Below are positions 1 to 10,203 of a stretch of DNA of 59,316 bases, piece by piece. Position 1 is the stretch's first letter. Each line of letters begins with the position of its first letter. This DNA comes from Acidobacteriota bacterium. GTDB lineage: Bacteria; Acidobacteriota; Terriglobia; Bryobacterales; Bryobacteraceae. The notes beneath the pieces were generated by a model that saw nothing but the letters and a program-made list of their open reading frames with translations, was not told where the DNA came from and did no database searches. Made by a program: the position numbers and the translations under genes. Location: positions 103,195-162,510 of the forward strand of contig JAKOTR010000043.1 of the NCBI GenBank assembly GCA_029776225.1. The letters run 5' to 3'.

Positions 1-2
1 CC

Positions 3-776
3 GAATACGAGCAGCGCTTCGCCGCCTGGGCTCAGGAGATTGACAAGTACGTGAAAGCGGGCGCTGCGCGGGTCGTCACGCTGCATGGCCCGGACGCCAC
101 CCGCGACCGCGTCCGCGCCGCCCTGGAAGCCGTCGCCCGCGACGCCGGACCGCAGGACGCCTTCGTCCTGATGCTGATCGGCCACGGCACCTACGACAAC
201 GTCGAATACAAGTTCAACCTGCCCGGCCCCGACATCTCGGGCGGGGAACTGGCCACGCTGCTCGACCGCATCCGCGCGCGCCAGTTGATCGTCAACATGA
301 CCAGCGCCAGCGGTGCTTGCCTCGAACTGTGGAGCAAGCCCAACCGCGTCGTCATCACCGCCACCAAGTCCGGCACGGAAAAGAACGCCACCCTGTTCGC
401 GCGATTCTGGGTGGAAGCGCTGCGCGAGCCCGCCGCGGACACCGACAAGAACGAAACCGTCTCCGCGGCCGAGGCTTTCCGTTACGCCGAGCAGAAAACC
501 GCGAAATTCTACGAGAGCCAGAAGCGCCTCGCCACGGAGCACGCCCGCATGGAAGGCGATGCGGCGTCTTCGTTCATCGTGGCGCGCTTCGGCCAGGCAA
601 GCGCCGCACTCAACGACCCCGCCAAGCGGCAGTTGCTGGAGCGCCGCGAGCAGCTCGAACAAAAGATCGACGAGCTGAAACTGCAGAAAGCCGCCATGCC
701 CTCCGCAGAGTACCGCAAGCAGTTAACCGCGCTGCTCGTAGAGCTGGCGAAGACCCAGGCGGAGCTGGACAAATGA
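3..776 (+). CDS. Caspase-like (C13/C14-fold) protein, 5'-truncated by the window edge
   Basis: The reading frame is open from the first bases of the window, so the true start lies outside; a GTG at 51 is only an internal candidate. Visible is a caspase-hemoglobinase fold core: a hydrophobic strand ending in LMLIGHGTYDN (the GHG carries the family's catalytic histidine) at about 174-206, then a strand IVNMTSASGAC at about 288-320, and VVITATKSGTEKN, similar to the strand after the active site in C13 peptidases. Where the family has its nucleophile (D/E-A-C-x-S-G) this protein has N-M-T-S-A-S-G, so the cysteine appears to be missing; a Cys two residues after the SG is not at the usual place. 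The C-terminus is a charged coiled coil. It overlaps the next gene by ATGA, so it is the upstream member of the operon. The fold call is fairly sure; activity is doubtful. Confidence 0.6.
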   Translation, partial: EYEQRFAAWAQEIDKYVKAGAARVVTLHGPDATRDRVRAALEAVARDAGPQDAFVLMLIGHGTYDNVEYKFNLPGPDISGGELATLLDRIRARQLIVNMTSASGACLELWSKPNRVVITATKSGTEKNATLFARFWVEALREPAADTDKNETVSAAEAFRYAEQKTAKFYESQKRLATEHARMEGDAASSFIVARFGQASAALNDPAKRQLLERREQLEQKIDELKLQKAAMPSAEYRKQLTALLVELAKTQAELDK

Positions 777-2887
777 AACGCGCCGCCGCACTGCTGCTGA
801 TTTCCTGCGGGCTGTTCGCCCAGCAGCGTCCGCAGCAGGGGAGTGCAACTGGCCCCGCGGCGCAAGCCGAAGCGTTCTGGAGACAGGAGCGCTACCAGGA
901 AGCCAACAACGCCTTCCGCATCGCTGTCGAGCGCGAACCGCAGAATGCCGATCTTCGCGTCCGCTGGGGCCGCCTGTTCCTGGAGCGCTTCAACAAGGCG
1001 GAAGCCGCGAAGCTGTTCGAAGAGGCGCTCGAGCTTCAGCCCAATCACGCGGGCGCGCTGCTAGGTCTCGCCCTGGTCGCCGCCGACGGCTTCGACATGA
1101 GAGCTGTCCAACTGGCGGAAAAGGCCTGCGCCGCCGATCCGAACCTCGTCGAGGCCCGCGAGCTGCTCGCCAGGCTTGCGCTCGAAGACGGCGACACGCA
1201 GAAAGCCATCGACCATGCCGATAAGGCGCTGGCAATCTCGCCGGAAGCTCTCGACGCCATGGCCGTGCGCGCCGCCATCGACTTCCTCAACGACCGCGAA
1301 AGTTCGCCGTGGATGGACCGCATCCTGAAGATCAACCCGCGATACGGCGAAGCCTACGCCACTGTTGGCCGCTTCTTCATTCTCAACCGGCGTTACGAGG
1401 AAGGAATCCGCTTCTATCAGAAGGCCGTTGAGATCCAGCCGCGGCTTTGGTCCGCGCATTCGGAACTCGGCATCAATCTGATGCGCCTCGCCCAGGACGA
1501 TGCGGCCCGCCGCCACCTCGTGCTGGCCTACGAAAACGGCTACCGCAACTCCGCTACCGTCAACACGCTCCGCCTGCTCGACAGCTATAAGAACTTCGTA
1601 TTCCTCAAGTCGCAAGACGTCATTTTGAAGCTTGACAGGAAGGAAGCCGAGCCGCTGCGGCCCTACATCGAAGCTGAACTGCGCCGTGCCATGCGCACGT
1701 ACGAAAAGAAGTACGGCCTCAAGCTGGACCGCCCCGTGCAAGTGGAGCTCTATCCGAACCATGAGGATTTCGCCGTGCGTACGCTCGGCATGCCGGGTCT
1801 TGGCGCGCTTGGCGTCGCGTTCGGCTACGTGGTCGCGATGGACAGCCCTTCTGCCCGCAAACCGGGCAGTTTCCACTGGGCGAGCACGCTGTGGCACGAG
1901 ATGAGCCACGTCTATGTGCTCGCGGCGACAAAGCACCGCGTCCCGCGCTGGTTTACCGAGGGCCTCTCGGTCCACGAGGAAACCGCCGTCTCGCCCGACT
2001 GGGGCGACCGCCTCAGTCCCCCCATCATTGCCGCCATCCGCGATAAGAAACTGCTGCCGGTCTCGCAGCTCGATCGCGGATTCGTCCGGCCCTCGTACCC
2101 TGATCAGGTCATCGTCTCCTACTTCCAGGCGGGCCGCCTCTGCGATTACATCGCGAAAACCTGGGGCGAACAGAAACTGGTGGAAATGATTCGCGGGTTC
2201 GCCGAATTGAAGTCCACGCCGCAGGTGATCCGGGACACGCTCGGCATCGAGCCCGAGGAGCTTGACAAGCGCTTCTTCGCCGCCGTCGAAGCCGAGACAA
2301 AGAAAACGGTCGACGGGTTCAAGCAGTGGCAGGAAGGCATGCGCCGCCTCAACGCCGCCGCGGAAGCCGGCAATCACGACGCGGTGATCGCGCAGGGCCC
2401 CGCTTTGCGCGACCTGTTCCCGGAATTTGTCGAGCAGGGCTGCGCCTACGAACTGATCGCGGCCGCCCACCTCGCCAAGGGCGACAAGCCCGCCGCAATC
2501 GCCGAACTCACGCGCTATTCGAAAGCCGGCGGCCGGAACCCCGCTACCATCAAGCAGCTCGCCACACTGCTCGAAGAGGCGGGCCGGGGAGCGGAAGCCG
2601 CAGCCGCGCTTGAGCGCCTGATCTACATCGCGCCGCTCGACGAGGAGTTGCATACCAGGCTCGGCAATCTCTGGCTCGCCCAGGGAAACGCGGAGGGCGC
2701 GATCCGCGAATTCACCACCGTAATCGCGCTGAAGCCGCTCGATCTGGCCGCGTCGCATTACAACCTGGCGCGCGCCTGGAAGGCGGCCGCCAATCACGAT
2801 CGCGCGATGGAAGCGTTGCTGCAGGCGCTGGAAGCGGCGCCCGGTTACAAACCCGCTCAGAAGATGCTGTTGGAATTAACGCAATGA
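773..2887 (+). CDS. TPR-repeat protein with Peptidase_MA-like (gluzincin) metalloprotease domain
   Basis: A 704-residue exported protein. The start ATG at 773 overlaps the preceding stop (ATGA). Residues 1-17 form a short signal peptide; L-I-S-C at 9-12 could be a lipobox, though the signal would be unusually short. TPR-like helical repeats fill about 30-280. A metalloprotease domain follows, with zinc motif HEMSH at 375-379 and WFTEGLS at 393-399, where E396 fits the third ligand of gluzincins of the Peptidase_MA type. A second TPR block fills about 520-700. The family is known from Acidobacteria and Planctomycetes but substrates are not known. Position just before moxR suggests it acts in the envelope with the MoxR/vWA proteins; that is inference. 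Confidence 0.75.
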   Translation: MKRAAALLLISCGLFAQQRPQQGSATGPAAQAEAFWRQERYQEANNAFRIAVEREPQNADLRVRWGRLFLERFNKAEAAKLFEEALELQPNHAGALLGLALVAADGFDMRAVQLAEKACAADPNLVEARELLARLALEDGDTQKAIDHADKALAISPEALDAMAVRAAIDFLNDRESSPWMDRILKINPRYGEAYATVGRFFILNRRYEEGIRFYQKAVEIQPRLWSAHSELGINLMRLAQDDAARRHLVLAYENGYRNSATVNTLRLLDSYKNFVFLKSQDVILKLDRKEAEPLRPYIEAELRRAMRTYEKKYGLKLDRPVQVELYPNHEDFAVRTLGMPGLGALGVAFGYVVAMDSPSARKPGSFHWASTLWHEMSHVYVLAATKHRVPRWFTEGLSVHEETAVSPDWGDRLSPPIIAAIRDKKLLPVSQLDRGFVRPSYPDQVIVSYFQAGRLCDYIAKTWGEQKLVEMIRGFAELKSTPQVIRDTLGIEPEELDKRFFAAVEAETKKTVDGFKQWQEGMRRLNAAAEAGNHDAVIAQGPALRDLFPEFVEQGCAYELIAAAHLAKGDKPAAIAELTRYSKAGGRNPATIKQLATLLEEAGRGAEAAAALERLIYIAPLDEELHTRLGNLWLAQGNAEGAIREFTTVIALKPLDLAASHYNLARAWKAAANHDRAMEALLQALEAAPGYKPAQKMLLELTQ

Positions 2888-2898
2888 GGGAGAGCTCC

Positions 2899-3918
<1,020 letters not shown>

Positions 3919-3921
3919 TCT

Positions 3922-4806
3922 ATGCAGCGCTTTCTCGACCCGGCTGTTCTCGCCAGCATTTCCGGGCTCGATCTGGTTGCCAAGACCATCGTGCAGGGAT
4001 TCATCGCGGGCCTGCACCGCTCTCCCGAGCACGGCTTCAGCCAGGAATTCGCCGAGTACCGGGCCTACACGCCGGGCGACGATTTGCGCTACGTCGATTG
4101 GAACGCCTTCGCCCGCACCGAGCGCTGCTATCTGAAGCGCTACCGCGGCGAAACGAACACGCAGCTCACCGTGCTGCTCGACGCCAGCGCGTCCATGGGT
4201 TTCGGTTCGCACCGCGTCAATAAAATCGACTACGCGCGCTACCTGGCCGCCTCGCTTCTGTATCTGGCGAACAGGCAGCGCGACGCCGCCGGCCTGATCG
4301 TCTTTGACGACGAAGTGCGCAACTGCATCGCGCCCTCCTCGCGGCACGGCCAGCTTTCGCGCCTGCTGCACGGCATCGAGGGCGCCGAACCCCGCGCGCG
4401 CACCGATTACGCGAAACCCTTCGTGCACCTGCAAAACCTGCTGCACCGCCGCGGCCTCGTGGCGGTCATCTCGGATTTCTACGCTCCACCCGACGACGTG
4501 ATCCGCACCATGGAGCCGCTCGCTCTGCGGGGCAACGAGCTGATGCTGTTCCACGTCCTCGACCCCGAGGAGATCCAGCCCACCCTGCGCGAGCCCGGTC
4601 TGCTCGTGGACATGGAGACGGACGACAGCATGGAGGTGTCGCCCGAATACGCCCGCACCGAATACCGGCACAAGATCGATGCGCACATCGAGGCGCTTCG
4701 CGATAAGGCGCGCCGCAGCGGAATGGATTATTTCCTGCTCCGCACGAACCAGCCTCTGGATCAGGCGCTGCGCGAATATCTCACCGTGAGGGAGGGGAAG
4801 TACTGA
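3922..4806 (+). CDS. DUF58 domain protein (vWA-like MoxR partner)
   Basis: A 294-residue protein of the DUF58 family. The family signature YRAYTPGDDLRYVDWNAFAR is at 47-66. It is followed by a von Willebrand A fold with an intact MIDAS motif D87-A-S89-A-S91, so metal-dependent ligand binding is plausible. There is no signal peptide or membrane segment, so it is probably cytoplasmic. DUF58 proteins are nearly always encoded beside MoxR ATPases and BatA-like vWA proteins, as here, and are thought to be clients or adaptors. The stop overlaps the ATG of the next gene (TGATG), indicating translational coupling. Confidence 0.9.
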   Translation: MQRFLDPAVLASISGLDLVAKTIVQGFIAGLHRSPEHGFSQEFAEYRAYTPGDDLRYVDWNAFARTERCYLKRYRGETNTQLTVLLDASASMGFGSHRVNKIDYARYLAASLLYLANRQRDAAGLIVFDDEVRNCIAPSSRHGQLSRLLHGIEGAEPRARTDYAKPFVHLQNLLHRRGLVAVISDFYAPPDDVIRTMEPLALRGNELMLFHVLDPEEIQPTLREPGLLVDMETDDSMEVSPEYARTEYRHKIDAHIEALRDKARRSGMDYFLLRTNQPLDQALREYLTVREGKY

Positions 4807-6824
4807 TGGGCTTTCTCGGTCCGTGGTTCCTTGCCGGTTTGGCCGCGGTCGGGCTGCCCATCTGGCTGCACCTGCTGCGCAAGCACCGCAGCACGCCGCG
4901 CCCGTTCAGCTCGCTCATGTTCTTCGAGCGGCGCACTCAAAGCTCGGTGAAACACCGGCGGTTGCAGTACATCCTGCTGTTCGCCCTGCGCACGGCGCTG
5001 CTAATTCTGCTGGCGCTGGCCTTTGCGAATCCTTACCTGCGCACATCCACCCCGGCCGGCGCGGCGTCCGGCGGCCTGTTGGTGCTGGCCATCGATCAGT
5101 CCTTCAGCATGCGGGAGGGCGACCGGCTGGAGCGCGCGAAACGCGAAGCTCTGGCGCGGCTTGAGGCCGGACGGCGCACACAGGTGATCGCATTCTCGAA
5201 CGAGGCCCACCTGCTCAATCAGCCCGGCGCCGATCTCGCCGCCCTGCGCGGCGCAATCGAATCGATACAGCCCACCGACTCCCGCAGTTCCTACGCGGAG
5301 CTGGTGCGCGCTCTGCGCGCCATTGCCGGCGCTTCTCGGGAGCCCCTCGATGTTCACCTGTTCAGCGATCTGCAAAAAACCTCGCTGCCGCCCGCGTTTG
5401 CCGATTTGAAGATGCCCTCCGGCGCGCGCCTTACGCTGCACCCGGCGGCGGATTCCACCGTGCCCAACTGGACAGTGGAAAGCGTCATCGCCCCGCGGCA
5501 GGTCTACGGCCGGGCTTCCGTGCGCGTCGCCGCCACGGTCGCCGGCTTCAACACGCCCGCGGCCAAGCGGACGGTTTCGCTGTGGGTCAACGGCCGCGAG
5601 GTGGAAAAGCGCGAAGTCACGCTGGCGGAAAATGGGCGCGCAACCGTGGAGTTCGAAGGGGTTGAACCCGCCCACGGCGCAAACCGCTGCGAGGTCCGCA
5701 TCGATTCCGCCGACACGCTCCCGGCCGATGACCGCCGCTACGTCGCCATCGAACGCACCGAGCCGCTTCCCGTCCTGCTGGTGCATTCCGGCGCTTCCCG
5801 CGACGTGCTCTACTTCCGCGCCGCGCTCGAAGCCTCCGCCAATTCGGCCTTCCGCCTTGAAGAGGTCAGCGCGGAGCGTTCCGGCGGCGTCGCCCCTTCG
5901 AAGTTCGCGTTCGTCGTGCTCTCGGATCTTGCTTTCGTGGAGCCCTCGTTCGAAGACGCTCTGAAAAAATACGTGAGGGGCGGCGGCGCGCTCTGGGTCG
6001 CGCTCGGCACCGTCTCCGCTTCGCGCCGCACGGTTCCGCTGCTCGACGGCGCAACCGTCGAAGGCCGCTACTTTGCGCGCGACGCCGAGCGTTTCCAGAC
6101 CGTCTCCTATGCGGACGCCGGCCACCCGTCCATCCGCCGCGCGAACGGCTGGCAAGGCGTGCGCTTCTATCACGTGGTCCGGGTCGATGCGCCGGGCCTG
6201 AAAACCATCGCCCGTCTGAGCGACGAAACGCCAGTGCTGCAGGAAGCCGCTTACGGCGAGGGCCGGATCCTCATCTTCGGCTCCACCTTTGACGGCCTTG
6301 CCTGCGATTTCCCGCTGCGGCCTTCTTTCGTGCCTTTCATCGAACAAACCGCGCGCTACCTTGCCGGCCTGAGCGACGCGCCCGCCGATTTTCTGGTCGA
6401 TTCCTACCTTCAGGTGCGGACCGCGCGTGAGCAGGGCGTCGCCGTGGAAGTGGTGGACCCCGAGGGCAAGCGCCCGCTCTCGCTGAAAGAGGCCGCAACG
6501 GTGGAGTCCATCCCGCTCGAACGCGAAGGTTTTTACGAAGTGAACCGCAGCAACGGACGGCGTGAGCTGGTGGCCGTAAACGCCGACCGCGGCGAGTCCG
6601 ACCTCACCGTCATCGCGCCCGAAACACTCGCCGCCTGGCAGAGCTCGGAGCCTGCCGGAACGCAATCGGCAGGCGTTGGAGCCGCCGAAACACGGAAGAA
6701 TCTCTGGCCGTACGTGCTCGCGCTCGCGCTGCTGGCCGCCGTCGCCGAATCTCTGGTCGGCAACCGCTATCTCAACGGCAAGAGCGCAGGACGCAACGAG
6801 TTCCGCAAGGAGGCTGCCGCATGA
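4806..6824 (+). CDS. BatA-type membrane protein with vWA domain
   Basis: A 672-residue membrane protein. The N-terminal BatA motif (aerotolerance-type domain) contains two transmembrane segments, about 5-25 and 55-77, with the PRPFSSLMFFERR region between them. A vWA domain begins at about 92 with MIDAS D97-Q-S99-F-S101, so metal binding is probably intact. A CARDB/Ig-like stretch and a glutamine-amidotransferase-like fold region (about 320-520, as in DUF4159/BatA long forms) follow, then a C-terminal transmembrane segment at about 640-660. Start and stop overlap both neighbours (TGATG before, ATGA after), placing it firmly in the MoxR operon. The middle-domain assignment is less certain. Confidence 0.8.
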   Translation: MGFLGPWFLAGLAAVGLPIWLHLLRKHRSTPRPFSSLMFFERRTQSSVKHRRLQYILLFALRTALLILLALAFANPYLRTSTPAGAASGGLLVLAIDQSFSMREGDRLERAKREALARLEAGRRTQVIAFSNEAHLLNQPGADLAALRGAIESIQPTDSRSSYAELVRALRAIAGASREPLDVHLFSDLQKTSLPPAFADLKMPSGARLTLHPAADSTVPNWTVESVIAPRQVYGRASVRVAATVAGFNTPAAKRTVSLWVNGREVEKREVTLAENGRATVEFEGVEPAHGANRCEVRIDSADTLPADDRRYVAIERTEPLPVLLVHSGASRDVLYFRAALEASANSAFRLEEVSAERSGGVAPSKFAFVVLSDLAFVEPSFEDALKKYVRGGGALWVALGTVSASRRTVPLLDGATVEGRYFARDAERFQTVSYADAGHPSIRRANGWQGVRFYHVVRVDAPGLKTIARLSDETPVLQEAAYGEGRILIFGSTFDGLACDFPLRPSFVPFIEQTARYLAGLSDAPADFLVDSYLQVRTAREQGVAVEVVDPEGKRPLSLKEAATVESIPLEREGFYEVNRSNGRRELVAVNADRGESDLTVIAPETLAAWQSSEPAGTQSAGVGAAETRKNLWPYVLALALLAAVAESLVGNRYLNGKSAGRNEFRKEAAA

Positions 6825-9800
6825 ATCCCATCGAGCAACTGAATGCTTATCTCAACCGCCTCGAAGCGCGGCTGCGCCTCAGGCTGCTGTCGCGAGGGGC
6901 GGCGCTGGCTGCCGCGGCCGCGCTGGGCGCCACCGTGGCGCTGGTTCTGATCGCCAACGAGCTGGCTTTTTCCCCGGCTATTGTGGCCGCTGCCCGCGTC
7001 GCGCTGTTCCTCTGCGTAGCGCTCGCGGTTGCCTTCGCGATCCTGATTCCTCTGCTGCGGCACAACCGCCTCCATGCCGCCCGCGCCGCCGAGCAGAAGG
7101 CGCCGGAACTCGAGCAGCGCCTCCTCACCCTGGCCGAACGCACGGACCGCGACGATCCCTTCCTCGAAATCCTGGCTTCGGAAACGCTGGACCGGTGCGA
7201 GCAGGTCACTCCCGAATCGCTGGTTTCGCGCGGGCGTCTCGCCGCTCTCGCTTCGGCCGCCGCGGCGGCAATCGGCGTGCTCATCTGGCTCATTGCAGCC
7301 GGTCCGGGATTCATGGGCCACGGCGCAGCGCTGCTCTGGGCCGGTCCGCAGAAGCCCGGCTCCTCGCCTTTCTATGAAATCGTGGTCTCGCCCGGCGACC
7401 GCACGGTCCGCCGCAAGGCCGATCAGTTGATCGAAGCGCGCCTCGTGGGATTCGAAGCGCCCGCGGTCCGCTTGTTCGCCCGCTATCGCGGCGCGTCGAA
7501 ATGGGAAGAAATCCCGATGCTGCCGCAGCCCGAAGGCGGCGGTTACGAGTTCCTGTTCGCAGCGGTGGCCGACACCCTCGACTATTACGTGCGCGCCGGC
7601 GCGGTCCGCTCGCCCACCTTCACGCTGAACGTGAAGGATCCACCCGCAGTCACTAAGTTACGCGTGACTTATCATTACCCGTCGTGGACCGGCCTGGCGG
7701 ATCGCCTGGAGGATCCAGGCGGCGACCTGCGCGCGGTCGAGGGCTCCGAGGCGGAAATCGCCGTCGAAACCGACCGGCCTCTCACCAGCGGCGTGATTCA
7801 ACTCGATACCGGCGAGCAGATCCCGCTGCGCAACGGGGTCGCCCGCGTGCCCATCAAAAAAGACGGCGCCTACCACATTGCCGCTCTGGAGGGAAAGGAA
7901 GCCGTCCGCCTCACCGAGGATTACTTCATCGCCGCCGAGCCCGACACCGCGCCCGCGGTGCGCATCATACGGCCAGGCCGCGACGCCCGCGTCAGCCCCA
8001 TTGAGGAAGTCACCATTGCCGCTCGGGCCGACGACGATTTCGGCCTCCGGGACCTCACGCTGCGCTACTCCGTGAATGGCGGCCCCGAAAAAGCAGTGCC
8101 GTTGCTGAGCAAGAAGGGATCTATCGAGGCTTCCGCTTCCACCACGCTCGCGCTGGAAGATTTTAAGCTCCAGCCCGGCGACATCGTGAGCTTTTATGCC
8201 GAGGCCCGCGACGCGAAGCAGTCGGCCCGCACCGACATTTACTTCCTCCAGGCCGAGCCGTTCGAGCGCTCCTATACGCAATCCCAGCAGATGGGCGGAG
8301 GCGGCGAAGGCGGCCAGGGCGAGGGCGATGAGAACCGCATCTCCGAGCGGCAGAAGGAAATTATCGCCGCCACCTGGAACGAGTTGCGCGATAAGAAAGA
8401 CCGCGCCACCGCGGCCAAAGACGCCGCCTTCCTTGCCGGCGTGCAGTCCACGCTTCGCGACCAGGCGCGCTCGCTCGCCCGGCGTATGAACAGCCGCCAG
8501 CTCTCCAGCGCGAACGAGCAGTTCAAAAACTTCTCCACGTACATGGAGCAGGCTGCCGCGGCCATGGACGCCGCTGCCCAGAAACTGCACTCCGCCGACT
8601 GGCAGGCCGCACTCGCGCCCGAACAGCAGGCGCTTCAGAATCTGCTGCGCGCCGAAGCGCTCTACCGCGATATCCAGGTTGCTTTCGGCAGCCGCGGCGG
8701 GCGCGGCGGCGGCGGTGGCGGGCGCGGCGGCATGAGCCGCGACCTCGAAAACCTCTTCGACCTCGAGCTCGACACCGAAAAGAACCAGTACGAGACCGGA
8801 CGGCAGTCCGCCGCCAGCGAACGCGATCGCGAGCTCGACGAAACGTTCCAGAAACTCGAACAGCTTGCCCGCCGCCAGCAGGAGCTCGCCTCGCGCCAGC
8901 AGCAACAGCGGCAGAGCTTCCAGCAGCGCTGGCAGCAGGAAGTCCTGCGCCGCGAAGCCGAGCAGTTGCGGCGCCGCATCGAACAACTTGCCCGCGACAG
9001 CCAGGGCGGCTCCCAAAGCGGAGAGCAGGGCGATCAAAGAATCCAGCAGGCGCTCGATGAGCTGCGCAGAGCCGCTCAGGACATGGAGCGCGCCTCGTCC
9101 GGAGGCGGGGCCGACGCCCGCCGCGCCGCCGAGCGCATCAACGCCGCGCGCCGCATGCTCGAAGGCGCCGCACAGCAGCAATCCGCCGCGCAGATGGACG
9201 AGATGACGCGCCGCGCCGAGCAGCTCGCCGAAGAACAGAGGCAGTTCGAGAACCGGCTTCGCCAGACCTTCAGCCAGTCGCTGCGGACCGACGAGCGCAC
9301 CAGCCGCGCGCTTGCTGAGGAGCAGGACCGCCTGCGCGCCGAACTCGAACGGCTCCAGCAGCAGATGCGCGAAGCCGCACGCAACATGGCCGGAACCGAA
9401 CCCGCCGCCTCCGCGAAGGTGCGCGATGCGCTCGGCGAAGTCGAGCAGAAGGAAGCGCGCCTCCGCATGCAGTACAACGCGGACATCATCCGGCGCGGTC
9501 TCGGCGCTTACACCGTGATGCGCCAGGCCCCGATCACACGCGCGCTGAACGATCTCAGGGACCAGCTACGTGACGCCAGGGCAGCCCTGGGACGCGAGCC
9601 GGGACAGGAGCGCGCCGAGCAGGCTGAGCGCGCGCTCGCCGAGGTCGAACGGCTTCGCCGCGAACTGGAAGCCGCTCAGGCCCGCGAGCGCGGCCAAGGC
9701 CGGCAGCAGGGTCAAGGCCAACAGCAAGCCCAAAGTCGGCAACAAGGGCAAGGCCAGCAGCAAGGCCAGGGTCAGCAGCAGGGTCAGGGACAGCAGCAAG

Positions 9801-10195
9801 GTCCGGGACAGCAACAAGGCCAAGGCCAGCAGCAAGGCCAGCAACAAGGCCCGGGCGGCCGGCAAGGTGGCGGGGATTGGCAACCGGGCGGCAACTGGCA
9901 GGAAGGCTGGGGCGAACGCGATAGAGAGCGGCAGATTCACGGGAGCGACGGTTGGGCCCGGGGCCTCCAGCGCCTCCGCCGCGCGCTCGAGGACTACCCC
10001 GAACTCCTCCGCAAGATCGAGAAAGTCGGCCCGGCGGACGCCATCGCCAGGCTGGAGGAGATCGAACTCGAACTCCGCCGCCGTATTGACGGCGACGATC
10101 CCGGCCAGGTGCGCAGCGGCCCCGGCGAGCCCGTTCCTCCGGGCTACGCCGAAGCGGTAGCCGATTACTTCCGCCGCCTCAGCAAGGCCCGCTGA
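6821..10195 (+). CDS. DUF4175-family large membrane-anchored coiled-coil protein
   Basis: A 1124-residue protein of DUF4175 type. The N-terminus carries transmembrane segments at about 27-47, 55-80 and 140-160; then come beta-rich periplasmic domains (to about 480), including an FGLRDL... Ig-like repeat. About 490-980 is a very long Gln/Arg/Glu-rich coiled coil, interrupted by a Gly-rich loop at about 626-640. A low-complexity Gln/Gly repeat tract sits at about 960-1015, before a small C-terminal domain. DUF4175 proteins co-occur with MoxR/DUF58/BatA genes in several phyla; their role is unknown. ATG 6821 overlaps the previous stop (ATGA). This is the probable structural partner of the MoxR module. 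Confidence 0.8.
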   Translation: MNPIEQLNAYLNRLEARLRLRLLSRGAALAAAAALGATVALVLIANELAFSPAIVAAARVALFLCVALAVAFAILIPLLRHNRLHAARAAEQKAPELEQRLLTLAERTDRDDPFLEILASETLDRCEQVTPESLVSRGRLAALASAAAAAIGVLIWLIAAGPGFMGHGAALLWAGPQKPGSSPFYEIVVSPGDRTVRRKADQLIEARLVGFEAPAVRLFARYRGASKWEEIPMLPQPEGGGYEFLFAAVADTLDYYVRAGAVRSPTFTLNVKDPPAVTKLRVTYHYPSWTGLADRLEDPGGDLRAVEGSEAEIAVETDRPLTSGVIQLDTGEQIPLRNGVARVPIKKDGAYHIAALEGKEAVRLTEDYFIAAEPDTAPAVRIIRPGRDARVSPIEEVTIAARADDDFGLRDLTLRYSVNGGPEKAVPLLSKKGSIEASASTTLALEDFKLQPGDIVSFYAEARDAKQSARTDIYFLQAEPFERSYTQSQQMGGGGEGGQGEGDENRISERQKEIIAATWNELRDKKDRATAAKDAAFLAGVQSTLRDQARSLARRMNSRQLSSANEQFKNFSTYMEQAAAAMDAAAQKLHSADWQAALAPEQQALQNLLRAEALYRDIQVAFGSRGGRGGGGGGRGGMSRDLENLFDLELDTEKNQYETGRQSAASERDRELDETFQKLEQLARRQQELASRQQQQRQSFQQRWQQEVLRREAEQLRRRIEQLARDSQGGSQSGEQGDQRIQQALDELRRAAQDMERASSGGGADARRAAERINAARRMLEGAAQQQSAAQMDEMTRRAEQLAEEQRQFENRLRQTFSQSLRTDERTSRALAEEQDRLRAELERLQQQMREAARNMAGTEPAASAKVRDALGEVEQKEARLRMQYNADIIRRGLGAYTVMRQAPITRALNDLRDQLRDARAALGREPGQERAEQAERALAEVERLRRELEAAQARERGQGRQQGQGQQQAQSRQQGQGQQQGQGQQQGQGQQQGPGQQQGQGQQQGQQQGPGGRQGGGDWQPGGNWQEGWGERDRERQIHGSDGWARGLQRLRRALEDYPELLRKIEKVGPADAIARLEEIELELRRRIDGDDPGQVRSGPGEPVPPGYAEAVADYFRRLSKAR
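9700..9860 (+). repeat. In-frame Gln/Gly-coding tandem repeat within the DUF4175 gene
   Basis: Imperfect short repeats of the type caa-ggc-cag-cag encode alternating G-Q-G-Q-Q-Q units, about 50 residues long, near the C-terminus. Units differ at third positions and by small substitutions (A, S, R, P), so the tract is old rather than newly expanded. Such tracts can vary in length by slippage. It is inside a coding frame and has no spacer structure, so it is not a CRISPR array. Confidence 0.8.
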
Positions 10196-10203
10196 GCTGC
10201 GCC

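Noticed and set aside
317-772. Long frame upstream of the TPR-gluzincin gene
   Set aside because: It lies in a different frame over the caspase-like gene; the signal peptide starts at ATG 773 and the upstream residues are Arg-rich, typical of shadow translation.
9700-9860. Possible CRISPR array or satellite
   Set aside because: The repeats are in frame and have no unique spacers; they encode a Gln/Gly tract.
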